Positions 35,047-44,687 of a DNA stretch of 64,000 nucleotides are shown piece by piece. The stretch is from contig NZ_JACFAJ010000010.1 of assembly GCF_014250685.1 (NCBI RefSeq), positions 91,422 to 155,421 on the forward strand. Direction: 5' to 3'. Positions within the stretch are counted from its first letter, which is position 1. Each line of letters begins with the position of its first letter. Origin of the DNA: Cetobacterium sp. 2A. Its GTDB lineage: Bacteria; Fusobacteriota; Fusobacteriia; Fusobacteriales; Fusobacteriaceae. The notes under the pieces were generated by a model. That model ran no database searches, was not told where the DNA came from, and was given only the letters and a program-made list of their open reading frames with translations. Position numbers and translations under genes: made by a program.

Positions 35047-37625
35047 AACATTATTATACGAATGATGAACTTAAAAGAAAAACGTATTATGATTTATATA
35101 AAATATGTGTAGATGAAAGATTAGTAGAGGGATTTAAGGAAAATTTAAATAGAGAAGAGTTAACACAGATTATTTTAAAATATCGAAGTAGAGAAAAAGT
35201 TTATTCGATAGACACATCTAAAGATTTCGGGCTAGAAGCTTTGCAGGAACTTTTTGATTCTAAATTAGGTTTTAAATTAAGTACTGCTAATGAAATAAAG
35301 GTTCCTCATCAAATAGTTATTTATAAAGATATGCCGTTAACTATAGAGGATGATTATAAAATTTCAATACCTGAACATTTATCCAATAATAATGCTTTTT
35401 TAATAAATGGGAAAAGTTATGTTTGCGGAATTTTTCAATTAGAACCTTGTTTAGATGGAAGAAATACCTATCTTTTAAAGGGGACAAAGGAGTTCTTTAG
35501 ATTAAATAATTTAACAAATCAGAATTATTCATTGATATTTTTTAATAGAACAGATGAAAAATTCTTATTCGAATCATATTATAAAAGTAATTTAGGTATA
35601 TTATTACCCTCATCTATGAATTACTATCATGTTCCATTAGATAATTTTTTATATATTGATATGGAGAAAACGGATACAACTTTATGTATAGATTTTGGAA
35701 CAGCCAACACTACAGCTGGAGTTTATTTAGATAGGTATTATGTTAAAAATCTACCTCAACATAAAATATTAAATGGAACTTTAAGTTTAGATAGAATTAA
35801 TTACGTTAAATTTCCTAAAGGAAAAGAAGAGCAATCTAACGTTATTCCTACAGTTGTATATATAAAAAATTGTTTTAATGAGAATGATATCGAGTTTAAA
35901 TTTGGTTATGAAGTAGCAGAACTATTAAAAAACAACAACTACAGTTTAAAAGGAAGCGTTTTTTATGGAATAAAAAACTGGGTTAAAACTCTTAATGAGA
36001 ATGAAAGAGTAGTAGACGAGAATGGAGATGTAAGGTATGTTCCTAGAAAAGTTATTATAAAGGCATACATTGATTATATTGTTTATAGATCCGAAGCGTT
36101 ATTTAAATGTAAATTTAAAAAAATTCATATAACAACTCCAGTTAAATTGAAAGTTGAATTTTTAAGGATGTTTCAAGAGATTTTACCAGATTACAGTATA
36201 ATCGCTGATAACGCTTTAGATGAAGGAGTAGCGGTTCTGTATAACTCTATCGATAAAATAATGTTGAATGGCAAATTTGAACAAAATACGCAGTATAAGG
36301 CTCTTATAATTGATTGTGGTGGTGGAACCACAGATTTAGCTTCATGCTTATTTAAGATAAGCTCAGAAGATATTTATTATGACGTTGATATTAAAACAAC
36401 TTTTGAAAATAGCGAAGAGAGTTTTGGTGGAAATAACGTTACATATAGAATAATGCAATATTTAAAAATCATATTAGCTCAATATTATATAAATAAGAAA
36501 GACTTAAATATAAATAATTTAATTCCATTTGCTAACGATTTAATTTATAGAGAAGTTGATGAAAAAGGCTTAAAAGTAATATATGAAATTTTAGATTTTG
36601 AGTATGAAAAAGCTGAAAAAATAATTCCTACAAAATTTAAAGATTTTGAAAATAAAGCTGCAGATGAGTACGGAAAGGTAAAAAATAACTTTTTCTTTTT
36701 ATGGGAATCTGCGGAGCTACTAAAAAAAGAGCTATTTAAAAGAACTTCTATAGTTAGAACAAGATTTGACAACCTATATCACTCTAGTGAAGATCTTTCA
36801 ATAACATATATAAATAACTGGATTTTGTATACCTTAGAAAGAGGAGAATTTAAAACACATACCTCTTTTCCTAATATTGTAATAACAAAATCGGAAATTT
36901 TAAAACTTATAAAAGCAGATATATATGAGATATTTAGAAGATTTTTAACCCAATATTATGAGAGCAATAAACTTTTTGAATATTCTTTAATAAAATTAAG
37001 TGGACAGTCATGTAAAGTAAATCTCTTTAATGAAATTTTAAAAGAATTTGTTCCAGGAAAAATGATTGATTTCAGGAGAAATGTTGAAGAAGACGAGGAG
37101 CAGTTAAAAATAAGTTGTTTAGATGGAGCTCTAAGGTATTTAAATTCTAGTAAAATGGGAAATATAAGAGTGAGTATAAAAAATGATATTCCAATTGTAC
37201 CTTATTCTCTATGCGGAACTAAATATACTGGAGAGGAAGTTGAACTTATACGAATTGGTGGACAAGCTGGTAAAAATTGTGGATTTATAAAAAAAATTTC
37301 AACAACTGAGATTTTACCATTATATTTAAAAAATAAAGAGCAAGAATTAAAGAAAAATTATACATATATCAATAAACCTTACGATTATAAGGAACTTGAT
37401 GAAGGTGAAGTTATAAAAAATTTAAATAATCATTTCTCTCAAGAAACATTAGATGATATTTACAATGGTGAAACTAAGTTTTTTATTTTCACAGACTCTA
37501 ATTTTTGGGGATTTTATATAGCTGGAGTTAAAAGAGAAGAAAATCAATTATATATGGGAAAATCTGAATACTTTTCATTTGAAGAAGATATCACAATGAT
37601 AAGCTTTTTTGATGGAAAACATTAA
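35043..37625 (+). CDS. Hsp70-like ATPase (divergent DnaK family)
   Basis: An 860-aa protein with an actin/Hsp70 ATPase core that starts late. Phosphate-1 motif DTTLCIDFGTANTTAGVYLD (about residues 215-235), phosphate-2 ALIIDCGGGTTDLASC (around 420) and IIADNALDEGVAVLYN are clear. The first 210 residues are an extension beginning with a SAP-like helical piece (KRKTYYDLYKICVDE ... REELTQIILKYR). The last 200 residues are unlike the DnaK peptide-binding domain. It is therefore not a housekeeping DnaK. With the J-domain gene it forms a dedicated pair and may handle sheath or baseplate proteins. Confidence 0.85.
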   Translation: MKHYYTNDELKRKTYYDLYKICVDERLVEGFKENLNREELTQIILKYRSREKVYSIDTSKDFGLEALQELFDSKLGFKLSTANEIKVPHQIVIYKDMPLTIEDDYKISIPEHLSNNNAFLINGKSYVCGIFQLEPCLDGRNTYLLKGTKEFFRLNNLTNQNYSLIFFNRTDEKFLFESYYKSNLGILLPSSMNYYHVPLDNFLYIDMEKTDTTLCIDFGTANTTAGVYLDRYYVKNLPQHKILNGTLSLDRINYVKFPKGKEEQSNVIPTVVYIKNCFNENDIEFKFGYEVAELLKNNNYSLKGSVFYGIKNWVKTLNENERVVDENGDVRYVPRKVIIKAYIDYIVYRSEALFKCKFKKIHITTPVKLKVEFLRMFQEILPDYSIIADNALDEGVAVLYNSIDKIMLNGKFEQNTQYKALIIDCGGGTTDLASCLFKISSEDIYYDVDIKTTFENSEESFGGNNVTYRIMQYLKIILAQYYINKKDLNINNLIPFANDLIYREVDEKGLKVIYEILDFEYEKAEKIIPTKFKDFENKAADEYGKVKNNFFFLWESAELLKKELFKRTSIVRTRFDNLYHSSEDLSITYINNWILYTLERGEFKTHTSFPNIVITKSEILKLIKADIYEIFRRFLTQYYESNKLFEYSLIKLSGQSCKVNLFNEILKEFVPGKMIDFRRNVEEDEEQLKISCLDGALRYLNSSKMGNIRVSIKNDIPIVPYSLCGTKYTGEEVELIRIGGQAGKNCGFIKKISTTEILPLYLKNKEQELKKNYTYINKPYDYKELDEGEVIKNLNNHFSQETLDDIYNGETKFFIFTDSNFWGFYIAGVKREENQLYMGKSEYFSFEEDITMISFFDGKH

Positions 37626-37637
37626 GAGAGGTAAAAT

Positions 37638-38888
37638 ATGCAACATATTTTAAAAATTATAGAAAATGATTTAAAAAATTTAAGTAAAGATGAAAGAGAA
37701 GAATTCAGAACAGCAATATTAAGTAGTTTTATGAAAGTAACGTCAGGAATTGATAAAAAGATTACTAGCTTTGAAAAGCGAATTTTAGAAACTGTGGGTG
37801 AAACTAAAGAAAAGATAGATATATTCGTAGCTTTAATTTCCAAAGACGAGTATTACTTGTATGAAGATAAATTTTTTCCGATGATTAAAAATGATGAAAG
37901 TTCTTTAAATGATATATTATCAATGAATGAAAAAAAATACAAAGATATTTACTTAAGCATTCCTTCAAACAAGATAAGCCAATATCATGGAAAAATATTA
38001 AAAGGATTTATAACCATAAAAGAGGAAGTATTCCAAATAAAATTTAGATTAATATTCAATTCAAAATACGAAGATAAAGTGAAAAAGCTATATGAAATAT
38101 TTAATTTAAATAATTTAAAATGGAAAACATTGTTGAACCCTTATTTAAAAAAAATGTTTACTCTTGAAATAGTGGAATACGATGAAGTATTATTATCCAT
38201 TTTAGATGGAACTGAAAAAATTGAGATAGAAAAGGAAGATTTTAAAGATATTTGGCATGAAGATATTTTATTATGTTGGAATATTAAAGGCAAAGAGGTT
38301 TTAGGAGAAGGGATAATTAGACCCACAAAAGATAGGATCCATCTAGAGAATATTTTAAACTTTTCTTCAAATAGAAACATTTATATTTGTCCAATAGAAG
38401 ATTGTAATATATATTTGGTTGAAAAAATTGGACAAGAACAAATTATGATAATTTCTGAAGATAAAAAAAATATTATTTGGAAAATATGGGAGATCCAAGA
38501 AGTAGAAGAAGAAAAGTTAATAAAATTAAAGTTTAAAAGCTTTAATAACAAAATGGAGCTTCATTTTATCAATAAACTAAAACTTGAAAAAGACTTAAGA
38601 ATTAGAACAGTTAGTGAATTAGAAAGAATTTTAAATAGTTTTCCTATATTCAGAAAATATTTTACATTTGTAACTACAGTAGTTACAGAAAAGGAAGAAG
38701 ATTTTATAGGTTATGAAGTAAATTCTTTTATTTTAGATGAATTTAGATTAAAAGGGTATCAAAAGGTTCTAAAGATAAAGTTTAAAAATCTCAGAGAAGA
38801 TGAGTTTACGAATGATATTCTAAGTTTTGTGATATCAGAAATACAAATATATTTTCCAGAGTATAAATGTATAGGAGAACTTATATGA
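37638..38888 (+). CDS. Injection-system protein, possible baseplate component, 416 aa
   Basis: A protein with a helical start (HILKIIENDLKNLSKDEREE), a long mixed middle, and a C-terminus ending FVISEIQIYFPEYKCIGEL. The ending recalls the last segments of baseplate wedge proteins. The ATG has a gagagg site; its stop overlaps the next gene's start by 4 bases. No family can be named with confidence. Position between the Hsp70-like gene and the tube/spike genes supports a structural baseplate role. Confidence 0.5.
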   Translation: MQHILKIIENDLKNLSKDEREEFRTAILSSFMKVTSGIDKKITSFEKRILETVGETKEKIDIFVALISKDEYYLYEDKFFPMIKNDESSLNDILSMNEKKYKDIYLSIPSNKISQYHGKILKGFITIKEEVFQIKFRLIFNSKYEDKVKKLYEIFNLNNLKWKTLLNPYLKKMFTLEIVEYDEVLLSILDGTEKIEIEKEDFKDIWHEDILLCWNIKGKEVLGEGIIRPTKDRIHLENILNFSSNRNIYICPIEDCNIYLVEKIGQEQIMIISEDKKNIIWKIWEIQEVEEEKLIKLKFKSFNNKMELHFINKLKLEKDLRIRTVSELERILNSFPIFRKYFTFVTTVVTEKEEDFIGYEVNSFILDEFRLKGYQKVLKIKFKNLREDEFTNDILSFVISEIQIYFPEYKCIGELI

Positions 38889-39580
38889 AGAAAAACTATT
38901 CTTTTATTTGGTATCCTTTAACTAGTTATTATGAAATAAGTGACGAAAATGTTACTTTTAAAATAGCGGAAAAGATATCTCCTTATCTAGAGCTAAATGA
39001 TGTTTCTATTAATAAGTTAAAAAATAAGGAAGAAATCGAGATAAACCCATATTATAGGTTTTCAAAAGAAGTTCATGATATATTAACTCCAGATAATTAT
39101 CAAAGTGATAAAAACTTAATTGATAAATTTGTTAATATTAATTTTCATATATTAGGAGAAGTTGACTTATACGTTGGGCAAAATAAGAAAGATATATATG
39201 TAAAGGAAATTTTAAAAGGTATAAAGAATGGAGAGTTAGGAGATGATTTAAAAGAAAATATCTTATTATTTAAAGGATATGAACAGCACATGATAGCAGA
39301 TCTTTTATATGAAATGTATAATAACCTAAATATGATAGATTCGTTTAAAAAAATTATAAAGTTAATATTTCCAGATTCGATTATTTATGACAATATTTCA
39401 TCACAAAAAAAATTAATTTTATATCTTAATTATTCCAGATCAGAAAACAGAAAAAAAATTAAAATAATAAAAAGAATATTTTTTCCAATTGGGCTAGAGA
39501 TAGATATATTTTGGGAAACTCATTTTGGTGTTATTGGATATCCAATAACAATGAAAATTGGAGAAATATCAATATATTAA
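38885..39580 (+). CDS. Injection-system protein, possible baseplate component, 231 aa
   Basis: A protein starting MKKNYSFIWYPLTSYYEIS. The ATG at 38885 is 7 bases after aggag, while an in-frame ATG six codons upstream has no such site. The C-terminal region RIFFPIGLEIDIFWETHFG followed by GYPITMKIG is beta-rich and could be a wedge or TssG-like end. That is a guess from position and pattern. It is coupled to the previous gene by overlap and spaced 9 bases from the next. Confidence 0.5.
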   Translation: MKKNYSFIWYPLTSYYEISDENVTFKIAEKISPYLELNDVSINKLKNKEEIEINPYYRFSKEVHDILTPDNYQSDKNLIDKFVNINFHILGEVDLYVGQNKKDIYVKEILKGIKNGELGDDLKENILLFKGYEQHMIADLLYEMYNNLNMIDSFKKIIKLIFPDSIIYDNISSQKKLILYLNYSRSENRKKIKIIKRIFFPIGLEIDIFWETHFGVIGYPITMKIGEISIY

Positions 39581-39589
39581 AGGAGAAAA

Positions 39590-40603
39590 ATGGTTATAGA
39601 TAGAATCTTATTCGAAAAAATCTTAGCTAAAGAATTTTTTCAAGAGAAAAATGATTTTTACAAAAAATATTATGAGCAGGCAACTATAGTTAACAGATTA
39701 CTAGAAGATATAGATAATATAACTTCTAACAATTTATATCCAAATTTCAAACATGATATCTTAGAAATAATACCTTTAAGATATATAAAAAAAGAGAGAC
39801 TTGAAAAAATATTAAAAAAAGCTAACACTGAGTTAAATAGAGGTTATTATAATTACTCCAAGAGTTTAAAACTTAATTTATATGAAAGAGAAATTATAAG
39901 AGTGAACTCACCATGTTATGGAAATAAATATCATTTAATAATAATAGAATGCCTTAAAATCTTATATATTTTAGATAAACGTTTTGGGGAAGTTAAACTG
40001 TTTGAAAAACAAAATAAAAATCTAATTAGATTATCACTAGATTTCAATCTAGAATTAGAGAAAACAAGTAAAATATTATTAAATAAATGTTTTGAGTTTT
40101 TAGACTCTATAAAAATGGTAGTGTCCAAGGAGCAAGCTAGAGCATATATAATTTTAATTGAAAATTTGATGCTTTTTGAGAGTTTAGAAAAAAATATTAG
40201 CATAGTTAAAATTCAAAAAAAATACAAATATAAAGAGGTCCTCTTTATATTTGACTATATTCAAGAGCTAAAATTTTTTGATAATAAAATAAGAGCTACT
40301 GTTAGTATCAAAAATTTATCTGAGTTAGTTTTTAAAAGAATACCCATAGAGAGTATAAATATAACTATATTAAAGAAAGAGGTTATGAGAAGGTTTGTAG
40401 AGGAAAATAATATAGTAGAATACTCTTTGGCTAATCAAACCTGGTATAACAGGCTCTGGAATAATCAACTCTGTAATAACTTATGCTATGGAAGTGAAAA
40501 ATGGCTTTATGATATAAAAAAAGTTTCAACATCCATATTGGCTTTGAGTGATCTTAATTGGAGTAAAACTTTAGACATAAAAGAATTTTATGGAGGGAAT
40601 TAA
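39590..40603 (+). CDS. Injection-system protein of unknown function, 337 aa
   Basis: An all-helical, Lys/Asn-rich protein with an aaggagaaaa site before the ATG. Segments such as ILKKANTELNRGYYNYS and SNNLYPNFKHDILE suggest long helices. The C-terminus has a Trp/Asn-rich stretch (TWYNRLWNNQLCNN) and KTLDIKEFYGGN. The stop shares one base with the start of the second tube-like gene. Family unknown; a baseplate adaptor or assembly scaffold would fit the position. Confidence 0.5.
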   Translation: MVIDRILFEKILAKEFFQEKNDFYKKYYEQATIVNRLLEDIDNITSNNLYPNFKHDILEIIPLRYIKKERLEKILKKANTELNRGYYNYSKSLKLNLYEREIIRVNSPCYGNKYHLIIIECLKILYILDKRFGEVKLFEKQNKNLIRLSLDFNLELEKTSKILLNKCFEFLDSIKMVVSKEQARAYIILIENLMLFESLEKNISIVKIQKKYKYKEVLFIFDYIQELKFFDNKIRATVSIKNLSELVFKRIPIESINITILKKEVMRRFVEENNIVEYSLANQTWYNRLWNNQLCNNLCYGSEKWLYDIKKVSTSILALSDLNWSKTLDIKEFYGGN

Positions 40604-41175
40604 TGAGATTTAGATTATATGTTCTTGATGAAAATATAAATAATGAAAAAATTGTATTAAGTTCAGATGAAATTAAAATATGTGATATAAAATATTTACC
40701 AAAAGAGCCTGGAGATAATGCTAAAACACTTTCTCGAAAAGAAGTTCAGATAACTGGAAAAATCATAGGAGAGATTCAACAAGATCAATTAGAGAAAATA
40801 GATTTTGTAAAAAATTTAGGAAATATTCAAGAAGCTTGGAAAGAAAAAAATAATGAAATATCTATAAAAACTTCTAAATTAATATCTGATAAATTTAATG
40901 GAATAAAAGTTATTAATTTAGAAGATATTTTAAAAAATAATAGAGAAAACTTAAAAGGATTAAGAAATTGGTGTAATTCGTTTAATATGAACGACCATAG
41001 AAATATTATGATAGAAAGAATAGTAGAAAATATTTCTCCAGATATTTTTTATTTTGAAAATATGTTTATTCACTCTTTTGAAGAAAAAGGTAGTATTGAT
41101 GAAGGGAATGGAGAGTTTACAATTATATTTAAGCAAAAAATAAATTCAGAAAATAAAGATACAATAGAAAATTAA
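40603..41175 (+). CDS. Second tube-like (Hcp-like) protein, 190 aa
   Basis: A beta-rich protein beginning MRFRLYVLDENINNEKIVL. Its last part (MFIHSFEEKGSIDEGNGEFT and the following IIFKQK) parallels the ending of the tube-like protein at 28540, and both have an early DEIKICDIKYLPKE / DNITKVKYKSDTPD pattern. A helical insert in the middle (residues 75-130) makes it longer. It lies directly upstream of the spike gene, so it may be a tube initiator joining spike and tube, like gp54/gp48-type adaptors in phage. A very strong hairpin follows. Confidence 0.55.
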   Translation: MRFRLYVLDENINNEKIVLSSDEIKICDIKYLPKEPGDNAKTLSRKEVQITGKIIGEIQQDQLEKIDFVKNLGNIQEAWKEKNNEISIKTSKLISDKFNGIKVINLEDILKNNRENLKGLRNWCNSFNMNDHRNIMIERIVENISPDIFYFENMFIHSFEEKGSIDEGNGEFTIIFKQKINSENKDTIEN

Positions 41176-41216
41176 AAGAAAATGCACTTTGATATTTTCA
41201 AAGTGCATTTTCTTTT
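41174..41216 (+). terminator. Very strong hairpin after the second tube-like gene
   Basis: A perfect 19-bp stem (AAAAGAAAATGCACTTTGA and its complement) with a 5-base loop begins inside the TAA stop and ends in TTTT. Like the hairpins after 28977 it follows a tube-type gene, and would set the level of the spike and effector genes downstream. Confidence 0.85.
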
Positions 41217-41236
41217 AGATATAAGGAGGGTGAGTT

Positions 41237-42751
41237 TTGAGTACAAAAAATCAATTTAATGTATTTAAATATGTATACGATCGTTCAAATTTTATTATAA
41301 AAATTGAGGATGCTATTTTAGATAACTATGAAATAGATACTTTAAAACTAAGTTTTGAAGCCAATACACATTCTAAGCTAAATTTAATTTTTGAAAATCA
41401 TAAAAATCAAAATATTTATTTAGCTTTAAAAAATGAAAAATATCCTAAAATAGAAATTAAACTTCTAAAGGACGAGGTGGAAACTATGTTTTTTACTGGA
41501 CAAATAGAACTATTTAATATAGGACACTATGGCTCACAAGGTCATAAAATAGAGATAGAAGCTTTGTCAGTAACTAAAATTTTAGATAGAGAAAGTAAAT
41601 TTAGAGCATATCAAGATATAAATTTAACACTATTAGAGATAATGCAGGATATCACTTCTGAAAATAAGAATATTAAATTTATATTCAATGATATTTTAAA
41701 GACAATAAAAATAGAAAAACCTATAATTCAATACAATGAAAGTGATTGGGAATTTATAATTAGAGTTGCTTCTCATGCGGGGCTTGGAGTTTATCCTTTA
41801 GCAAATAGAGGGATTGCGATTGGCTTGAATAACGGAACAAGTCAAGAGAAGTCAGTTGCAGTTTTAGATAACTTATGGCAGCTTAGCAAAAATCAGTATG
41901 GTGATATCGGATATATATTTAATTCTCAAAATTTATTGTTATGTGGCGATGAAATAGTTTTATGGACTAATTTAGAAAAAGAAGAAAGAGTTCGATTAAA
42001 TATTCATAGTGGTGAAATAGACCTAGTAAAAAGTATAACTAGCAGTAAAGTATCAATGATTCAAGAAACGTATAAATATCCATATATAACTAACAAGAAT
42101 ATAGCAGGAAAAGTGATTGAAGGAAGAGTAGAAAAAGTATTTTCAGAAGATGAAATCGCAAAAATGACGGTCAATTTAAGCGAAGGATTAAAAAAGACAG
42201 CAGATGTAAAGCCTGGCTTTAAATATAAGCCTAAGAAAGCATATTTGGACACGAAAGGACGGTTTAATTTTCCATATATGACTCCCTATTCACAAACAAA
42301 TACAGGATTATTTTGTACTCCAGAGATAAATGATAGAGTATCTATTTATTATCCAACAGAAGAAGAAATAGAAAGTTATGTAATGGGCTCTGTTAATAAT
42401 AGCGGAAATGGCAGATTCAGTAATCCAACAGAGAGAAATTTTAGTATAAAAGATAAAAATAAAAATATTTTTCATCTTTATATCAATAACGACTATTTAA
42501 GTGTAGATAACACTGAAACTGTAATAAGAAACAAGGAAATGATAGATATGTCATCTCAAAATATAATAACTATAAGTAGCGATAAGATATTAGAGTTATT
42601 ATCTAAGGAAAATTTAAGAGTTTCATCTAAAGAGATGAATATTAATCATAAAACTAAAACAGAAATAGGAGATGTAATTAAATCAAAAGGAAGTACAAAT
42701 ACTTTAGAGTTTCCAACTGTAACTATTAAAGGTGATTTAAAATCAAGCTAA
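41237..42751 (+). CDS. VgrG/gp27-gp5-like spike protein
   Basis: A 504-aa trimeric spike hub. The gp27-like part contains FFTGQIELFNIGHYG, LTLLEIMQDI and the hallmark NESDWEFIIRVASHAGLGVYP-type segment (around residues 170-190). The gp5-like OB-fold follows, with FPYMTPYSQTNTGLFC, NDRVSIYYPTEEEIESYVMG and SVNNSGNGRF. The C-terminus is a short beta-helix-like needle (ISSDKILELLSKENLRVSS). TTG start after ataaggagggtg. This is the strongest single sign that the block is a contractile injection system. No C-terminal effector domain is fused to it. Confidence 0.88.
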   Translation: MSTKNQFNVFKYVYDRSNFIIKIEDAILDNYEIDTLKLSFEANTHSKLNLIFENHKNQNIYLALKNEKYPKIEIKLLKDEVETMFFTGQIELFNIGHYGSQGHKIEIEALSVTKILDRESKFRAYQDINLTLLEIMQDITSENKNIKFIFNDILKTIKIEKPIIQYNESDWEFIIRVASHAGLGVYPLANRGIAIGLNNGTSQEKSVAVLDNLWQLSKNQYGDIGYIFNSQNLLLCGDEIVLWTNLEKEERVRLNIHSGEIDLVKSITSSKVSMIQETYKYPYITNKNIAGKVIEGRVEKVFSEDEIAKMTVNLSEGLKKTADVKPGFKYKPKKAYLDTKGRFNFPYMTPYSQTNTGLFCTPEINDRVSIYYPTEEEIESYVMGSVNNSGNGRFSNPTERNFSIKDKNKNIFHLYINNDYLSVDNTETVIRNKEMIDMSSQNIITISSDKILELLSKENLRVSSKEMNINHKTKTEIGDVIKSKGSTNTLEFPTVTIKGDLKSS

Positions 42752-42763
42752 GAGGTGAAGTAA

Positions 42764-43465
42764 ATGCGATTAAGAGAATATGAAACAAAAAAGAGTGGAG
42801 AAGCAAAATTAGAAAATATTATAAATTATGATTTTAAATATAGATTGAATGCAGAAATATTGGAAGTAGAATATTCTAAAATCGAGAAAGGAATATATCC
42901 TGAAATAGAAGAAGTTTTTTCTAAAATAGGATATGATCTAAACAATAATAAAATTACTAATATAGATGAGATTTTGGGAAAATGGGAACAAGTATATACA
43001 AAATTTTTATTATGTAATAATAGTGAATTAAACGATATCGTTGTTAATTTAAATAAATATTATAGAAGCGAAGATAATCTAGAATATATATTAAATAATA
43101 GTTTATTTTTACCATATTTAAAATGTCTTTTGAATTCAAAAGATAATCTTAAGGAAATTATATTTTACAATCTTTTAGATTTTGAAGAACTTCAATTTAA
43201 TATATCAAAAGACGTAGAGGAATATAAGGATGTAAGAATTGTTAATGTAAAAGGTGAAATTCCATCAACATTTAATTTTGTGGCATTGAAAAAAGAAATG
43301 AGAGATACTTTACAAATTGCTCCAGATAAATTGTTTGAAATGAAAATTACTTTGCTTGGAAAAATGATGTATGAAAAAGAGATCTTAAGAGAAGGTAATT
43401 TAGAAATAAGATTATCCACAAATGACTATATTGAAAAGCTTTATAAATTAGAGATAAAGGGGTAA
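42764..43465 (+). CDS. Unknown protein between spike and tip genes, 233 aa
   Basis: A soluble protein with a helical start, a Asn/Leu-rich middle and a beta-rich C-terminal third (RIVNVKGEIPSTFNFVALK, then LFEMKITLLGKMMYEKE). It follows the spike gene by 12 bases with an agaggtgaag site. In T6SS such positions often hold adaptors that load the tip or effector onto VgrG; the family here is not recognised, so this is only a positional idea. Confidence 0.5.
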   Translation: MRLREYETKKSGEAKLENIINYDFKYRLNAEILEVEYSKIEKGIYPEIEEVFSKIGYDLNNNKITNIDEILGKWEQVYTKFLLCNNSELNDIVVNLNKYYRSEDNLEYILNNSLFLPYLKCLLNSKDNLKEIIFYNLLDFEELQFNISKDVEEYKDVRIVNVKGEIPSTFNFVALKKEMRDTLQIAPDKLFEMKITLLGKMMYEKEILREGNLEIRLSTNDYIEKLYKLEIKG

Positions 43466-43467
43466 GG

Positions 43468-43716
43468 ATGTTAGACATAATAGAATTTACCTACCAAATG
43501 AAGCATAAATTATCCGTAAAAGTTAATAAAGAAATAAGTACAGATAATCCAAACTTACAATATACACCCCATTATAAGCTACTAAAAAAATTGAAACCTT
43601 TTTCTCAAGAAAAGAAACAACAACCAAATAAAATGTTTGAAAAATTAAGAAAAGAAAATAGAATAGTAGATTTTACATTGAAATACTTAAAAGAAAAAGA
43701 GGTAAAAGATGCTTAA
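43468..43716 (+). CDS. Small basic protein, 82 aa
   Basis: A Lys-rich protein starting MLDIIEFTYQMKHKLSVKV. It is wedged between the preceding gene (2 bases apart) and the lipoprotein gene (8-base overlap), so it is a coupled operon member. A ggggtaagg site precedes the ATG. No family is recognised; small size, high charge and lack of a signal peptide suggest a cytosolic accessory factor. Confidence 0.5.
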   Translation: MLDIIEFTYQMKHKLSVKVNKEISTDNPNLQYTPHYKLLKKLKPFSQEKKQQPNKMFEKLRKENRIVDFTLKYLKEKEVKDA

Positions 43717-44677
43717 GTTAAGGAATATTATAATAATTATTTTAAGTTTATTTATAGTAACAGGATGTTTTAAGAGTGATGAAGAAAAACGTCAAGATAA
43801 AGTTAATAAAATTTTAAATCATATGGAAAAAGAATATGGTGAAAAGTTTTATATGAGTTCACCATTTGGAGGAAGAGGTCAAAATGATGATTTAAGAATA
43901 TTGGTAAAACCACTAAGATACAAGGGAACACCAAAAGAATATGATAATTTCTATGAGGATTATGCTTTTATTAAAACAGATGGAAAAACTGGAGATGGAT
44001 TTGGAACTGTTTATTTGAAAGAAGGTGCAGAAGAGTATTTCAAACCAAAATTAAGGGAGTTATTTGGAGAAAACATCTTAGTAGCAATAGAACCAGAAGG
44101 ATATTATGAGAAATGGAATTTCAAAGAAGAAATGAACAGAAGAAAACAAGTATATGATAATTATCCCGAAGGAAAGTATAGTCCTTTGTCAGGAGGAATC
44201 TATATATTCGGAAGGGTGGAAAGTGAATCTGATAGGGAATACTATCGTAAACAAATTTACGAATTTATTCAATATTTAAAGGCTGAAAATATGTTTGATT
44301 ATGTGGATATTTATATAGCAATAATCGATGAAAGAATGTTATTACCAAATGCAAAACAACGCTTTTTGCAAGGAGAAAGTCATAAAGAGTTAAATTTTAA
44401 TCAAAGTAAAGCATTATTAAATAAACAATTATCTTTGGCAAATAAAGAATTTGAATTAATGACTCAAGTTAAGAAAAATGAAAAATTAAATTCATTTAAT
44501 AGAAGTAGTGATTTTAAAAGAATATCAGGAGTAATGCTATCAACTAAAATAGCAAGTCCCAAGTTTGTTGGCAATTTTTTTAGACAAGATTTAGTGGATG
44601 AAATTTTTGATGGGAAAAAAGAATATGATAAATTGGAAGATGTCAAATTTACGGGTTTAGACTATAGGAAATGGTAA
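43709..44677 (+). CDS. Lipoprotein of the injection-system block, 322 aa
   Basis: The N-terminus MLKLRNIIIIILSLFIVTGC is a type II signal peptide with lipobox VTGC (Cys about residue 20). The mature protein is soluble and mixed (KFYMSSPFGGRGQNDDLRIL, then SPLSGGIYIFGRVESESD). No family is recognised. It lies just upstream of the DUF4280 tip protein. It could be an immunity protein against the tip-borne cargo or an envelope part of the machine; nothing in the sequence decides. Confidence 0.65.
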   Translation: MLKLRNIIIIILSLFIVTGCFKSDEEKRQDKVNKILNHMEKEYGEKFYMSSPFGGRGQNDDLRILVKPLRYKGTPKEYDNFYEDYAFIKTDGKTGDGFGTVYLKEGAEEYFKPKLRELFGENILVAIEPEGYYEKWNFKEEMNRRKQVYDNYPEGKYSPLSGGIYIFGRVESESDREYYRKQIYEFIQYLKAENMFDYVDIYIAIIDERMLLPNAKQRFLQGESHKELNFNQSKALLNKQLSLANKEFELMTQVKKNEKLNSFNRSSDFKRISGVMLSTKIASPKFVGNFFRQDLVDEIFDGKKEYDKLEDVKFTGLDYRKW

Positions 44678-44687
44678 GGGTGGGTAA

